A DNA stretch of 64,000 nt from Skermania sp. ID1734. GTDB taxonomy: Bacteria; Actinomycetota; Actinomycetes; Mycobacteriales; Mycobacteriaceae. The stretch spans positions 186,001 to 250,000 of the forward strand of contig NZ_VLIY01000004.1 in assembly GCF_007489285.1 (NCBI RefSeq), read 5' to 3'. The notes below the pieces were generated by a model. It ran no database searches. It saw only the letters and a program-made list of their open reading frames with translations, and was not told the DNA's origin. Both the position numbers and the translations under genes were made by a program. Shown one piece after another: positions 7,944-16,681 of the stretch; the first letter of the stretch is position 1; each line of letters opens with the position of its first letter.

Positions 7944-10900
7944 CCAACCGCCGCCAACAGCGTCGCCAGATCTGACGAACCGGCTTTTCGTAAGCGGCAA
8001 ACCTACCGGCTGATTGCCATCGCCACCGGTTTGCTGGGGATCTTGTTCGCCGTCGTTACGCCGATACTCCCGGTCAAGCAGGACGCCGCAAGCATCAGTT
8101 GGCCGCAGGCTGGGGCGAAAAATCTTACGGCGCCGCTGGTTTCCTACACACCACTCACGTTCGACGCCTCGGTGCCGACGTCGACCATCGCCCAGCTCGG
8201 CGCCAAGGGCGGAACCCTGCTTTCCACGGTTCCGGTGGCGTCCGGCAAGGCAGCGACCGACGGTTTGGTCATCAAGGTCGAACCCGGCAAGGATGGCGCT
8301 CCCGCAACGGTCTCGGTGGTTCAGCGACTCAACCCACTGTTGCGCGCCCAGGTCACCCAACTAGGGCCAGATGCACGGATCACGCTGCATTCCGACTCTG
8401 CCAATACTCGTGCGGAAATTACGGATTCTGTTGGCTCGGACGGCAAGCCGCTCGCCTTCGATGTCCCGCGAGACCTGCGCCCGCAGGTGGTCGGTATCTT
8501 CACCGACCTGAATTCGGTTGCCGTTCCCGGACTTTCGGCGCATCTCGACGTTGACTCGCGGTTCTCCATGTCGCCCAGCGCGCTGAAGCTGGCGGCCATC
8601 GCGCTCGCGGTGGTGTTGACGCTGGCGTCACTGGTCGCGTTGCATCTGCTCGACGGCGATGACGGACGGCGCGCACGGCGTTTCCTGCCGGCGCACTGGT
8701 GGCGGGTCACCCCGGTTGACGCGGTGGTGGTGGGCACGCTGGTGCTGTGGCACTTCGTGGGTGCCAACACCTCCGATGACGGCTACATCCTCAACATGGC
8801 GCGAGTGTCCGAGCACGCCGGATACATGGCCAACTACTTCCGCTGGTTCGGCGTACCCGAGGCCCCGTTCGGCTGGTACTACGACGTGCTCACCTGGATG
8901 ACGCGCGTCTCCGACGCGAGCCCCTGGATGCGCTTGCCGGCGCTGCTGTGCGCGCTCATTTGCTGGATGGTTATCAGCCGAGAGGTACTGCCGCGGCTCG
9001 GTGCGCGCGTATCCCATAACAAGGTTGCACTGTGGACGGCCGGACTGGTCTTTCTTGCCTTCTGGTTGCCTTACAACAACGGCCTGCGCCCGGAGCCGAT
9101 CATCGCGCTCGGCGCGCTGCTGACCTGGGCGTCGATCGAACGGGCCATCGCCACTCGGCGGTTGTTGCCCGCCGCCGTTGCGGTGCTGATCGCAGCGTTC
9201 TCACTGGCCGCGGGACCGACCGGGCTGATCGCCGTGGCCGCGCTGATCGCGGGTTCGCGGCCGGTGTTGCAGATCATCATCCAGCGCGGTCGGGGCGTAC
9301 TCGGATACCTGTCGCTGCTGGCTCCCGGCGTCGCGGCCGGCACGCTGGTGTTGGTCGTCGTCTTTGCCGACCAATCGCTGGCCGCGGTGCGCGAGTCCAC
9401 GCGCGTGCGCAAGATCATCGGCCCCAACGTCGCGTGGTTCGACGAGCGCTACCGCTGGGACTCGTTGATGACCATTTCACCCGATGGCTCGCTTGCCCGG
9501 CGCTTCGGCGTGTTCGTCATGCTGCTGTGCCTGCTCGTGTGCATTCTGGTGCTCGTCCGTGGCCGTGGTCGCATTCCGGGCACCTCGCGCGGACCGTCGG
9601 CGCGGATCCTCGGCATCGTGTTCGCGTCGCTGTTCCTGATGTGGTTCACCCCGACCAAGTGGACGCATCACTTCGGCGTGTACGCCGGGCTCGCAGGCTC
9701 ATTGGCGGCCCTCGCCGCGGTTGCCGTCGGCACGGCGAGTATTCGCTCGCGGCGCAACCGGACGCTGTTTGCAGCAGCGGTGGCGTTCCTGCTGGCGATG
9801 TGCTTCACCAGCTCGAACGGCTGGTGGTACGTGTCGAGCTACGGTGTGCCGTGGTGGGACAAGCCGCCGATGGTCGCGGGCAAGGGATTTTCCACGGTCT
9901 TTCTGGGGCTGACGGTGTTGTTGCTGCTGTTGGCGGCCTGGCACCACTATCGCGAGCCGTACCTGCGCGCCAACGGCCGCGACACCGAGCGGGTGCGCCG
10001 CTTCGCCCCCGCGCCGCTGACCATCGCCGCCGCGTTTGTAGTCCTGTTCGAGGTGGCCTCGCTGCTCAAGGGCGCGGTTTCGCAATACCCCGCCTATTCG
10101 GTGGCCCGGTCGAACCTCGATTCGGCGGCGGGTGACATCTGCGGCCTGGCCAACGACGTGTTGGTGGAGACCGATCCCAACGCGGACATGCTGCGCCCGA
10201 TCACCGGTTCGGTCGCCGACGGACTCTCGGCGTCGAATACCGGCTTCACCCCCAACGGCGTGGCCGAGGACCTCACCGCCGATCAGGAAGAGAAGACCGA
10301 GGGCACCGCCAACACGATTCGCACCACCGAGGCGAAGACCACCGACACCACCGGCGCCGGCACGGGCGGTGGCACGGAAGCACAGGCCGGCGTCAACGGC
10401 AGCACGGTCATGCTGCCGTTCGGCCTCGATCCCAAGACCACGCCGGTGCTCGGCAGTTACCAACAGGGTGAGCAGAAGCAGGCATCGTTGACCACCCAGT
10501 GGTACGGCCTCGATCGCGGTGGCCCGGTGCTGGCAATCACCGCAGCCGGTCGCATTCGCTCGGTGGACAAGGACGGCGTCGTGACCTATGGGCAGGACCT
10601 GCGCGTCGAGTACGGCACCCGCGGTGCGAACAACAGCGTGCACGTTCTCGGTTCGGTAGTCCCCTACGACATCGGTCCGTCGCCGTCGTGGCGCAATCTG
10701 CGCGTCCCGCTCGACGAAATACCTTCGACGGCCAACGTCGTACGCCTGGTGGCGGTGGACAACGACATCACGCCCAAGCAGTGGCTCGCGGTCACCCCAC
10801 CGCGAGTGCCGAAGTTGCGCACGCTCCAGGACGTCGTCGGGAGCCAGACGCCGGTGTTGCTGGACTGGTCTGTCGGTCTGGCGTTCCCGTGCCAGCGCCC

Positions 10901-11198
10901 GTTCGACCATCACGACGGCGTGGCCGAGGTGCCGCAGTACCGGATCCTGCCCGACCGAGTCGGCGCGGACGCCACTAATGCCTGGCAGGACCACATCGGT
11001 GGCGGACCGCTCGGCTGGACGGAGCTGCTGCTTTCGGCCGACACCATGCCCACGTATCTGAACCATGACTGGCGCCGCGACTGGGGTTCGCTGGAGAAAT
11101 TCACGCCCTATGTCAGCGGAGCCGAGCCCGCCGAATTGACCGTGACCCGGGTAACACGTTCGGGGCTGTGGAACCCTGAGCCGATTCGAGTGCAATAA
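7941..11198 (+). CDS. embC: Arabinosyltransferase, EmbC-like
   Basis: The 1085-residue protein has the Emb architecture: a first membrane helix (about 22-42), an extracytoplasmic lectin-like domain to about 210, the GT-C motif NTSDDGYIL (Asp-Asp near 275) in the large loop, further membrane helices to about 715 and a C-terminal carbohydrate-binding domain. EmbC uses decaprenyl-phosphoryl-arabinose to extend arabinan of lipoarabinomannan. Segments such as RVSEHAGYMANYFRWFG, PTKWTHHFGV and the C-terminus resemble M. tuberculosis EmbC more than EmbA or EmbB. The ethambutol region reads SDASPWMRLP, with Met330 at the position of EmbB Met306. GTG at 7941 fits a leaderless start. The next emb gene follows after 32 nt. 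Confidence 0.9.
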   Translation: MPTAANSVARSDEPAFRKRQTYRLIAIATGLLGILFAVVTPILPVKQDAASISWPQAGAKNLTAPLVSYTPLTFDASVPTSTIAQLGAKGGTLLSTVPVASGKAATDGLVIKVEPGKDGAPATVSVVQRLNPLLRAQVTQLGPDARITLHSDSANTRAEITDSVGSDGKPLAFDVPRDLRPQVVGIFTDLNSVAVPGLSAHLDVDSRFSMSPSALKLAAIALAVVLTLASLVALHLLDGDDGRRARRFLPAHWWRVTPVDAVVVGTLVLWHFVGANTSDDGYILNMARVSEHAGYMANYFRWFGVPEAPFGWYYDVLTWMTRVSDASPWMRLPALLCALICWMVISREVLPRLGARVSHNKVALWTAGLVFLAFWLPYNNGLRPEPIIALGALLTWASIERAIATRRLLPAAVAVLIAAFSLAAGPTGLIAVAALIAGSRPVLQIIIQRGRGVLGYLSLLAPGVAAGTLVLVVVFADQSLAAVRESTRVRKIIGPNVAWFDERYRWDSLMTISPDGSLARRFGVFVMLLCLLVCILVLVRGRGRIPGTSRGPSARILGIVFASLFLMWFTPTKWTHHFGVYAGLAGSLAALAAVAVGTASIRSRRNRTLFAAAVAFLLAMCFTSSNGWWYVSSYGVPWWDKPPMVAGKGFSTVFLGLTVLLLLLAAWHHYREPYLRANGRDTERVRRFAPAPLTIAAAFVVLFEVASLLKGAVSQYPAYSVARSNLDSAAGDICGLANDVLVETDPNADMLRPITGSVADGLSASNTGFTPNGVAEDLTADQEEKTEGTANTIRTTEAKTTDTTGAGTGGGTEAQAGVNGSTVMLPFGLDPKTTPVLGSYQQGEQKQASLTTQWYGLDRGGPVLAITAAGRIRSVDKDGVVTYGQDLRVEYGTRGANNSVHVLGSVVPYDIGPSPSWRNLRVPLDEIPSTANVVRLVAVDNDITPKQWLAVTPPRVPKLRTLQDVVGSQTPVLLDWSVGLAFPCQRPFDHHDGVAEVPQYRILPDRVGADATNAWQDHIGGGPLGWTELLLSADTMPTYLNHDWRRDWGSLEKFTPYVSGAEPAELTVTRVTRSGLWNPEPIRVQ

Positions 11199-11216
11199 CC
11201 AGCCGGAATCGGCCGG

Positions 11217-11233
11217 TACCATCTGAAGCCGTG
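11217..11233 (+). promoter_or_regulatory. Leaderless promoter of the second emb gene
   Basis: TACCAT (11217-11222) lies 8 nt before the GTG at 11231, in the context GGCCGGTACCATCTG, matching the block before embC in sequence and spacing. It indicates that the second emb gene can be transcribed on its own. Confidence 0.6.
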
Positions 11234-14200
11234 TCAGATGTGGTGATTGATCAGCAGTACCCAGCTCCGGCGGCGCCGGAAACCGCCGGAAACGGCGGGT
11301 CGACGCCGACTGACATGCGGGCTCGGTACCGCACCGCCCGGTGGGTCGCGATGATCGCTGGCCTGCTGGGCGCGCTGCTGGCGCTCGCCACCCCGTTCCT
11401 GCCGGTGACCCAGACCACGGCCGTGGTGAGCTGGCCCCAGAACGGCTCGCTGAACGACGTCGACGCGCCGCTGATGTCGCAGGTGCCGATCGATGTGCAC
11501 GCGACAGTTCCGTGTTCGGTGGTGAACCGGCTTCCGGCCGGTGGCGGCATCCTGCTGGCGACAGCGCCGCCGCAGGGCAAGAACGCCGCGCTCAACGCGT
11601 TGTTCGTCCGGGTCTCGCCGGCATCCGTGGATGTGGTGGACCGCAATGCGGTGGTGGCCACCGCGCCGCGCGCCGATATGAGCAACTGCTCGACCATCAA
11701 CATCGAATCCACCATCGACCGCACCACCGCCTCGTTCGGCGGACTCACTGACGCAAACGGTCAGCCGCTGCAGGGACAGCTCGTCGGTGACCTGCGGCCC
11801 CAGGTCGTCGGTGTCTTCACCGACCTCGATGCGGTGGCCAACAAGTCGGTGCCGGCGGGTCTGTCGTTCTCGATGACGGTGGACTCCCGGTTCTCCTCGA
11901 GCCCCACGCTGATCAAGCTCACGGCCATGCTCGGTGCGGCGCTGCTCACCCTGATCGCGCTCGGCGCCCTGGCCCAGCTGGACGGCACGGACGGTCGCGG
12001 ACACCGGCGATTTTTCCCCGCCCGATGGTGGCGGCCGACGGGAGTGGACGGCGTCGTTGTCGGCGTTCTCGTGTTGTGGCACTTCATCGGCGCGAACACG
12101 TCCGACGACGGCTACATCCTCACCATGACTCGGGTGGCGCCGCACGCGGGCTACCTGGCCAACTATTTCCGCTGGTTCGGTGTGCCGGAAGCGCCGTTCG
12201 GCTGGTACTACGACGTGATCGAGGCCTTCGCCAAGGTGTCCACGGCGAGCCCCTGGGTGCGGCTACCGGCCCTGATGTGCGCGGTGCTGTGCTGGATGCT
12301 GATCAGCCGGGAAGTCGTTCCGCGCCTCGGTCGGGCAGCCCGGACCAACTCTGTCGCGCTGTGGACCGGCGGACTGGTTTTCCTCGCGTTCTGGCTGCCA
12401 TATGACAACGGCCTGCGGTCCGAGCCGATCGTCGCGTTGGGCGCGCTGCTCACCTGGATTTCGGTCGAGCGCGCGATTGCGACCGGGCGACTGTTGCCGG
12501 CAGCGCTCGCCTGCCTCATCGGCGCGTTCACCCTGGCAGCCGCCCCGACCGGGTTGATGGCCGTCGCGGCGCTGCTGGCCGGCATTCGGCCGTTGGTTCG
12601 GATCGTGGTGCGTAGGCGTCGCGAGGTCGGCCTCGTGGCGTTGCTCGCGCCGATCGCGGCGGCGGGCCTGCTGGTGTTGACCGTTGTCTACAGTGACCAG
12701 ACCTTCGCCGGCATTCAGGAAGCCAACCGGGTGCGCAGGGCGATCGGCCCCAACCTGGAGTGGTACGAGGACTTCCTGCGCTACTACTACCTGTTCGTGC
12801 AAACCGCCGACGGCTCGCTGTCGCGCCGGTTCGCCTTCCTGATCATGGTGTTGTGCCTGTTCACCACGCTCTTTGTGCTGTTGCGGCGCCGCCGCATCCC
12901 GGGTGTGGCCAACGGGCCGGCATGGCGGTTGATCGGCGTGGTCTTCGGAACGATCTTCTTCATGATGTTCAACCCCACCAAGTGGACCCACCACTTCGGG
13001 GCGTACGCGGGCATCGCCGGCTCGCTGGCCGCGCTCACGGCCGTCGCCGTGTCGGCAACGGCGCTGCGGTCGCGGCGTAACCGGACGTTGCTCGTCGCGG
13101 GGCTGCTGTTCGTGCTGGCGCTGTCGTTCTCCGGCTGGAACGCCTACTGGTACGTGTCGAGCTACGGAATCCCGTGGTTCGACAAGCAGGTCCAGTTGCA
13201 CGGCTACAAATCCAGCACCTTCTTCCTGGTCCTGTTCGGCCTGGCTGTCGCGCTGACGGGCTGGCAGTACCTGCGCGAGGGCTACGCCAAGCCGCTGGTG
13301 GGCGCGAACACGCAGAAGGGTCGGCGGATCCGTAAGTTCGCGGGCGCGCCGCTGACCGTCGTCGCGGGACTGGTGGTGCTGTTCGAGGTGCTGTCGCTGG
13401 CCAAGGGCGCCGTCGCGCAATATCCCGCCTACTCGCTGGCCCGATCCAACTATGACGCGCTGCGCGGCAAGACCTGCGGACTGGCCGACGACGTGCTGGT
13501 CGAAAAGGACGTCAACGCCGGCAATTTGGCGCCGATCCCGGATCCGGCGCATCCGCTCAAGGACCCCAACGATCCACTCGCCGGCAGCAACCCGATCGGC
13601 TTCGACCCCAACGGCGTCCCCACCGACCTGTCGGCGGACGCCATCGAGGTCAAGCCGGGAACCGGCAACACCGTGAGTCAGACCGTCGGGTCCTCCGTTG
13701 CGCAGGGCGAAAATGCCGGCACCGCGGGCGGTGTCGGCGCGCGCGGCGTCAACGGCTCCACCGCCAAGCTCCCGTTCGGCCTCAACCCGGCCACCACGCC
13801 CGTGTTGGGCAGCTACCAGAGCGGCATCCAGGAACCGGCGTCGCTCACCTCCAGCTGGTACCAGCTACCGCCGCGCAGCCCGGACTCGCCGCTGGTGGTG
13901 ATTTCGGCGGCGGGTCGCATCAAGTCCGACATTGCCTACGGGCAGGACCTGCTCGTCGATTACGGCAAGAAGCAGCCGGACGGCACGGTACAACTGCTCG
14001 GCACTTACCGGCCCAAGGACATCGGTCCGGCGCCGTCGTGGCGCAACCTTCGGGTGCCGTTGAGCGCCATCGCGCCCGACGCGGATGCGGTGCGGATCGT
14101 CGCCAACGACCCGATCTTGATCGGCGACCAATGGCTGGCGTTCACCCCGCCGCGCGTGCCAAAGCTGGAGCCGCTCAACACCTTCATCGGCAGCAAGCAG

Positions 14201-14551
14201 CCGGTGCTGCTCGACTGGGCGGTGGGACTGCAGTTCCCGTGCCAGCGGCCGTTCGATCACCAGTACGGCGTCGCGGAGGTGCCGAACTTCCGGATTCTGC
14301 CGGACCGGCCGCTCGCCGTGTCGTCCACCGACACCTGGCAGGCCGAAGAGTTCGGCGGCCCACTCGGTTTCACCGAAATGCTGGCCGAACCAGTCACTGT
14401 GCCAACGTATTTGAAGGACGACTGGGGTCGGGACTGGGGATCGTTGGAGCGTTACGACCAGTACTACCCGAATGCCACTGCGGCGCAACTCGATACCGGA
14501 AAGGCGACGCGGTCGGGGTTCTGGTCGCCCGGGCGGTTGCGGGTGTTCTAG
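11231..14551 (+). CDS. embB: Arabinosyltransferase, EmbB-like with EmbA-like C-terminal features
   Basis: The 1106-residue protein is a full-length Emb paralogue: N-terminal helix (about 38-58), lectin-like loop domain, NTSDDGYIL catalytic motif (Asp-Asp near 288), many membrane helices to about 720 and a C-terminal carbohydrate-binding domain. The N-terminal part and the DGSLSRRF, RRRIPGVANGPAWRLIGVVFGT stretch follow EmbB, while SWYQLPPRSPDSPL in the C-terminal domain follows EmbA, so it may stand for an ancestral EmbA/B form. Emb proteins of this branch build the arabinan of arabinogalactan. Val343 (codon 12257-12259, TASPWVRLP) takes the place of EmbB Met306, the main ethambutol-resistance position. 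No third emb gene is present in the window. Confidence 0.85.
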   Translation: MSDVVIDQQYPAPAAPETAGNGGSTPTDMRARYRTARWVAMIAGLLGALLALATPFLPVTQTTAVVSWPQNGSLNDVDAPLMSQVPIDVHATVPCSVVNRLPAGGGILLATAPPQGKNAALNALFVRVSPASVDVVDRNAVVATAPRADMSNCSTINIESTIDRTTASFGGLTDANGQPLQGQLVGDLRPQVVGVFTDLDAVANKSVPAGLSFSMTVDSRFSSSPTLIKLTAMLGAALLTLIALGALAQLDGTDGRGHRRFFPARWWRPTGVDGVVVGVLVLWHFIGANTSDDGYILTMTRVAPHAGYLANYFRWFGVPEAPFGWYYDVIEAFAKVSTASPWVRLPALMCAVLCWMLISREVVPRLGRAARTNSVALWTGGLVFLAFWLPYDNGLRSEPIVALGALLTWISVERAIATGRLLPAALACLIGAFTLAAAPTGLMAVAALLAGIRPLVRIVVRRRREVGLVALLAPIAAAGLLVLTVVYSDQTFAGIQEANRVRRAIGPNLEWYEDFLRYYYLFVQTADGSLSRRFAFLIMVLCLFTTLFVLLRRRRIPGVANGPAWRLIGVVFGTIFFMMFNPTKWTHHFGAYAGIAGSLAALTAVAVSATALRSRRNRTLLVAGLLFVLALSFSGWNAYWYVSSYGIPWFDKQVQLHGYKSSTFFLVLFGLAVALTGWQYLREGYAKPLVGANTQKGRRIRKFAGAPLTVVAGLVVLFEVLSLAKGAVAQYPAYSLARSNYDALRGKTCGLADDVLVEKDVNAGNLAPIPDPAHPLKDPNDPLAGSNPIGFDPNGVPTDLSADAIEVKPGTGNTVSQTVGSSVAQGENAGTAGGVGARGVNGSTAKLPFGLNPATTPVLGSYQSGIQEPASLTSSWYQLPPRSPDSPLVVISAAGRIKSDIAYGQDLLVDYGKKQPDGTVQLLGTYRPKDIGPAPSWRNLRVPLSAIAPDADAVRIVANDPILIGDQWLAFTPPRVPKLEPLNTFIGSKQPVLLDWAVGLQFPCQRPFDHQYGVAEVPNFRILPDRPLAVSSTDTWQAEEFGGPLGFTEMLAEPVTVPTYLKDDWGRDWGSLERYDQYYPNATAAQLDTGKATRSGFWSPGRLRVF

Positions 14552-14587
14552 CGGTCGTCCGTACGTTAGATTGCGGCGATAAACCGG

Positions 14588-16318
14588 CTACGTCGGGCGC
14601 TCGACCTCCAGCAAACCGTGCTCTTTTACTGCGGCCAAGGACAAGGTCTTATAGCCAACGTCGTCGAAAAGAACGGTGAGCCGGTCAGTTTCGACGGACA
14701 ACACCACACCCGCGCCCCACGTGGCATGACGTACCGGGGTGTCGACATCGAAGCGGTGCTCGCCGTCCGGATGTGTGTCCGCAGCGATTCCGGCGTCGCA
14801 GTTGTCGCAGTTGCCGCATGGATGCGGTAGCTTCTCGCCGAAGTAGCCGAGGATATGTTGTCGTCGGCATTGGGTGGTTTCGGCGTACTCGCGCATCATT
14901 TCCAGCCGGGAGGTGATGAGCCGCTGGTGCGCTCGCGCAATGTCTTTCGCTTCGTCGACAGCCTGTCCGGGCGAACGGTCGCCAGCAGGCTGGACGGCGC
15001 CCTGCTCGGAGATCGTCAGCGCGCCTGCCTGTTCGAGGAGGTTCAGCGCCCGTTTCTGTTGTCCAGCAGAGGCGTCGAGCTCCGCAGCCAGTTCCGCCCG
15101 CGGCACCGGTTCGGCGCGTTCGGCAAGGGTTCGGGCGATCTGCTCAAGCGCCGCTTCGGGCGGCTTGTTGGCGGTCAGGAAGCGCTGCAGGCTCAGGTCT
15201 TCGGGCCGGTAGAACAGGGTCACTTCGGCGTGCTCACCGTCGCGCCCACCGCGCCCGATTTGCTGGTAGTAGGTATCCAGCGACTCCGGCACCGACGCGT
15301 GCAGCACGAATCGCACGTCGGGCTTGTCAATCCCCATACCGAACGCCGAGGTTGCGATGACGACGTCGAGTTCGTCTGCCAGGAAGCGCTCGTGCACCCG
15401 CTCGCGGTCGGAGCCAGACATGCCAGCGTGGTATCCGGCTGCCCGCACTCCCCTCCCGCTCAGTGTCTCCGCGTAGTAGTCGGTGTCATTACGGCTGGCC
15501 ACGTAGAGCAATCCGGGGCGGGTTGCCGGATCGGCAGTGAGCGCGCGCACCCGGGTGATGACCGCGTCACGCTTATGGTTGTCTTCGGTGAATCGCTTCA
15601 CCGTGAGATGCAGATTCGGCCGGTCGAAACCCGCTATCACTTCCCGATGGTCGCGCAGACCTAGACGCTCGACGATGTCGCGGCGCACCGGCAGCGCCGC
15701 AGTGGCGGTCAAGGCCACCACCCGCGGATGTCCGAGCCGCTCGATCACGCTGCCCAGTCGCAGGTAATCCGGCCGAAAGTCGTGGCCCCACGCTGACACA
15801 CAATGCGCTTCATCGATCACGAACAACGAAATATCTAGCGCCGCAAGTACAGACAGTCGTTCCTCATCGGCAAGTTGTTCGGGCGACAGGAACAGGTACT
15901 GAGCCTCTCCCTCTTGCACGGCGCTCCAGGCATCGGCGCGCTCCCCGGTGCTCTGCGTCGAGTTGAGCGCTACGGCATCGGGCGCATCGGCGTCGAGAAG
16001 CGAGTCGATCTGGTCGTTCTGCAGCGCAATCAGCGGTGAGACAACCACGGCCGTTCCGTCCAGCACCAGGGCGGGCACCTGGTAGATCGCCGACTTACCC
16101 GCTCCCGTCGCCAACACTGCCAGCACGTCGTGTCCGGACAGCACTGCCGTCATCGCATCGAGTTGTGCAGGGTGCAGCTGTGACCAGCCGAAGTTTTCCG
16201 CAGCGACCTGCTGCAGCTGTTCAGCCAACTCGCCCTGGTCCGTCACCGACTGCACATACCACCGCGCGCGGCGATCTGAACCTTGATCGGGCGGTGGATC
16301 GCTGAGCGGCGCCGACAT
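14588..16318 (-). CDS. recQ: RecQ-type ATP-dependent DNA helicase
   Basis: The 576-residue protein is a superfamily 2 helicase with Walker A ATGAGKSAIYQ (about 72-82), DEAH box VIDEAHCVSAWGHDFRPDY, motif VI QQIGRGGRDG, and the RecQ zinc-binding segment with Cys in CRRQHILGYFG and CGNCDNC. The HRDC domain is missing; the C-terminus is a short beta-rich domain (VRHATWGAGVVLSVE) seen in many actinobacterial RecQ proteins. It unwinds 3'-tailed and branched DNA during recombination and repair. The start at 16318 (MSAPLSDP) is the first plausible ATG; a GTG at VTDQGELAE further in is possible. It converges with embB and diverges from the small gene at 16349. Confidence 0.92.
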   Translation of the reverse strand: MSAPLSDPPPDQGSDRRARWYVQSVTDQGELAEQLQQVAAENFGWSQLHPAQLDAMTAVLSGHDVLAVLATGAGKSAIYQVPALVLDGTAVVVSPLIALQNDQIDSLLDADAPDAVALNSTQSTGERADAWSAVQEGEAQYLFLSPEQLADEERLSVLAALDISLFVIDEAHCVSAWGHDFRPDYLRLGSVIERLGHPRVVALTATAALPVRRDIVERLGLRDHREVIAGFDRPNLHLTVKRFTEDNHKRDAVITRVRALTADPATRPGLLYVASRNDTDYYAETLSGRGVRAAGYHAGMSGSDRERVHERFLADELDVVIATSAFGMGIDKPDVRFVLHASVPESLDTYYQQIGRGGRDGEHAEVTLFYRPEDLSLQRFLTANKPPEAALEQIARTLAERAEPVPRAELAAELDASAGQQKRALNLLEQAGALTISEQGAVQPAGDRSPGQAVDEAKDIARAHQRLITSRLEMMREYAETTQCRRQHILGYFGEKLPHPCGNCDNCDAGIAADTHPDGEHRFDVDTPVRHATWGAGVVLSVETDRLTVLFDDVGYKTLSLAAVKEHGLLEVERPT

Positions 16319-16348
16319 TTGCCGGAACCGCCGATTCCGGCAGTCAAC

Positions 16349-16546
16349 ATGGCTAAAGCCCTCGGGCACGGGTACGCAGTCGGCATGATCTTCGTACCCA
16401 TCATCATCGCGATCGTTCTCGCCATCATTATCTTGGTTTGGTATTGGAGCCGCCGCTACAAGAACACCCCCGCTCGTCCCTCCAACGAGTCCGAGGGGTT
16501 TTACACCGACAACTCACCGACAGGTCGTGGCGAACGACCACGGTAA
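16349..16546 (+). CDS. Small single-pass membrane protein
   Basis: The 65-residue reading frame has one strong membrane helix (MIFVPIIIAIVLAIIILVWYW, about 13-33) followed by Arg-Arg and a hydrophilic tail with Pro, Ser and Asn. Third codon positions are mostly G/C, which supports coding. It starts 30 nt from the divergent recQ start. ATG at 16349 or at 16385 (just before the helix) are both possible; no clear ribosome binding site decides. Function unknown. Confidence 0.5.
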   Translation: MAKALGHGYAVGMIFVPIIIAIVLAIIILVWYWSRRYKNTPARPSNESEGFYTDNSPTGRGERPR

Positions 16547-16681
16547 TGCGGAGCACGCAGCTACTTCACCGAAGCCGTTTGGCAACGGCCACTGGTGCGG
16601 CGTGCCCTCGTCGGTAGCGGATTGGCCGCGCTGACATGGCGTTTGCTGCGATGAGCCCGCCACGTCTTCGACCGGTGCTGG

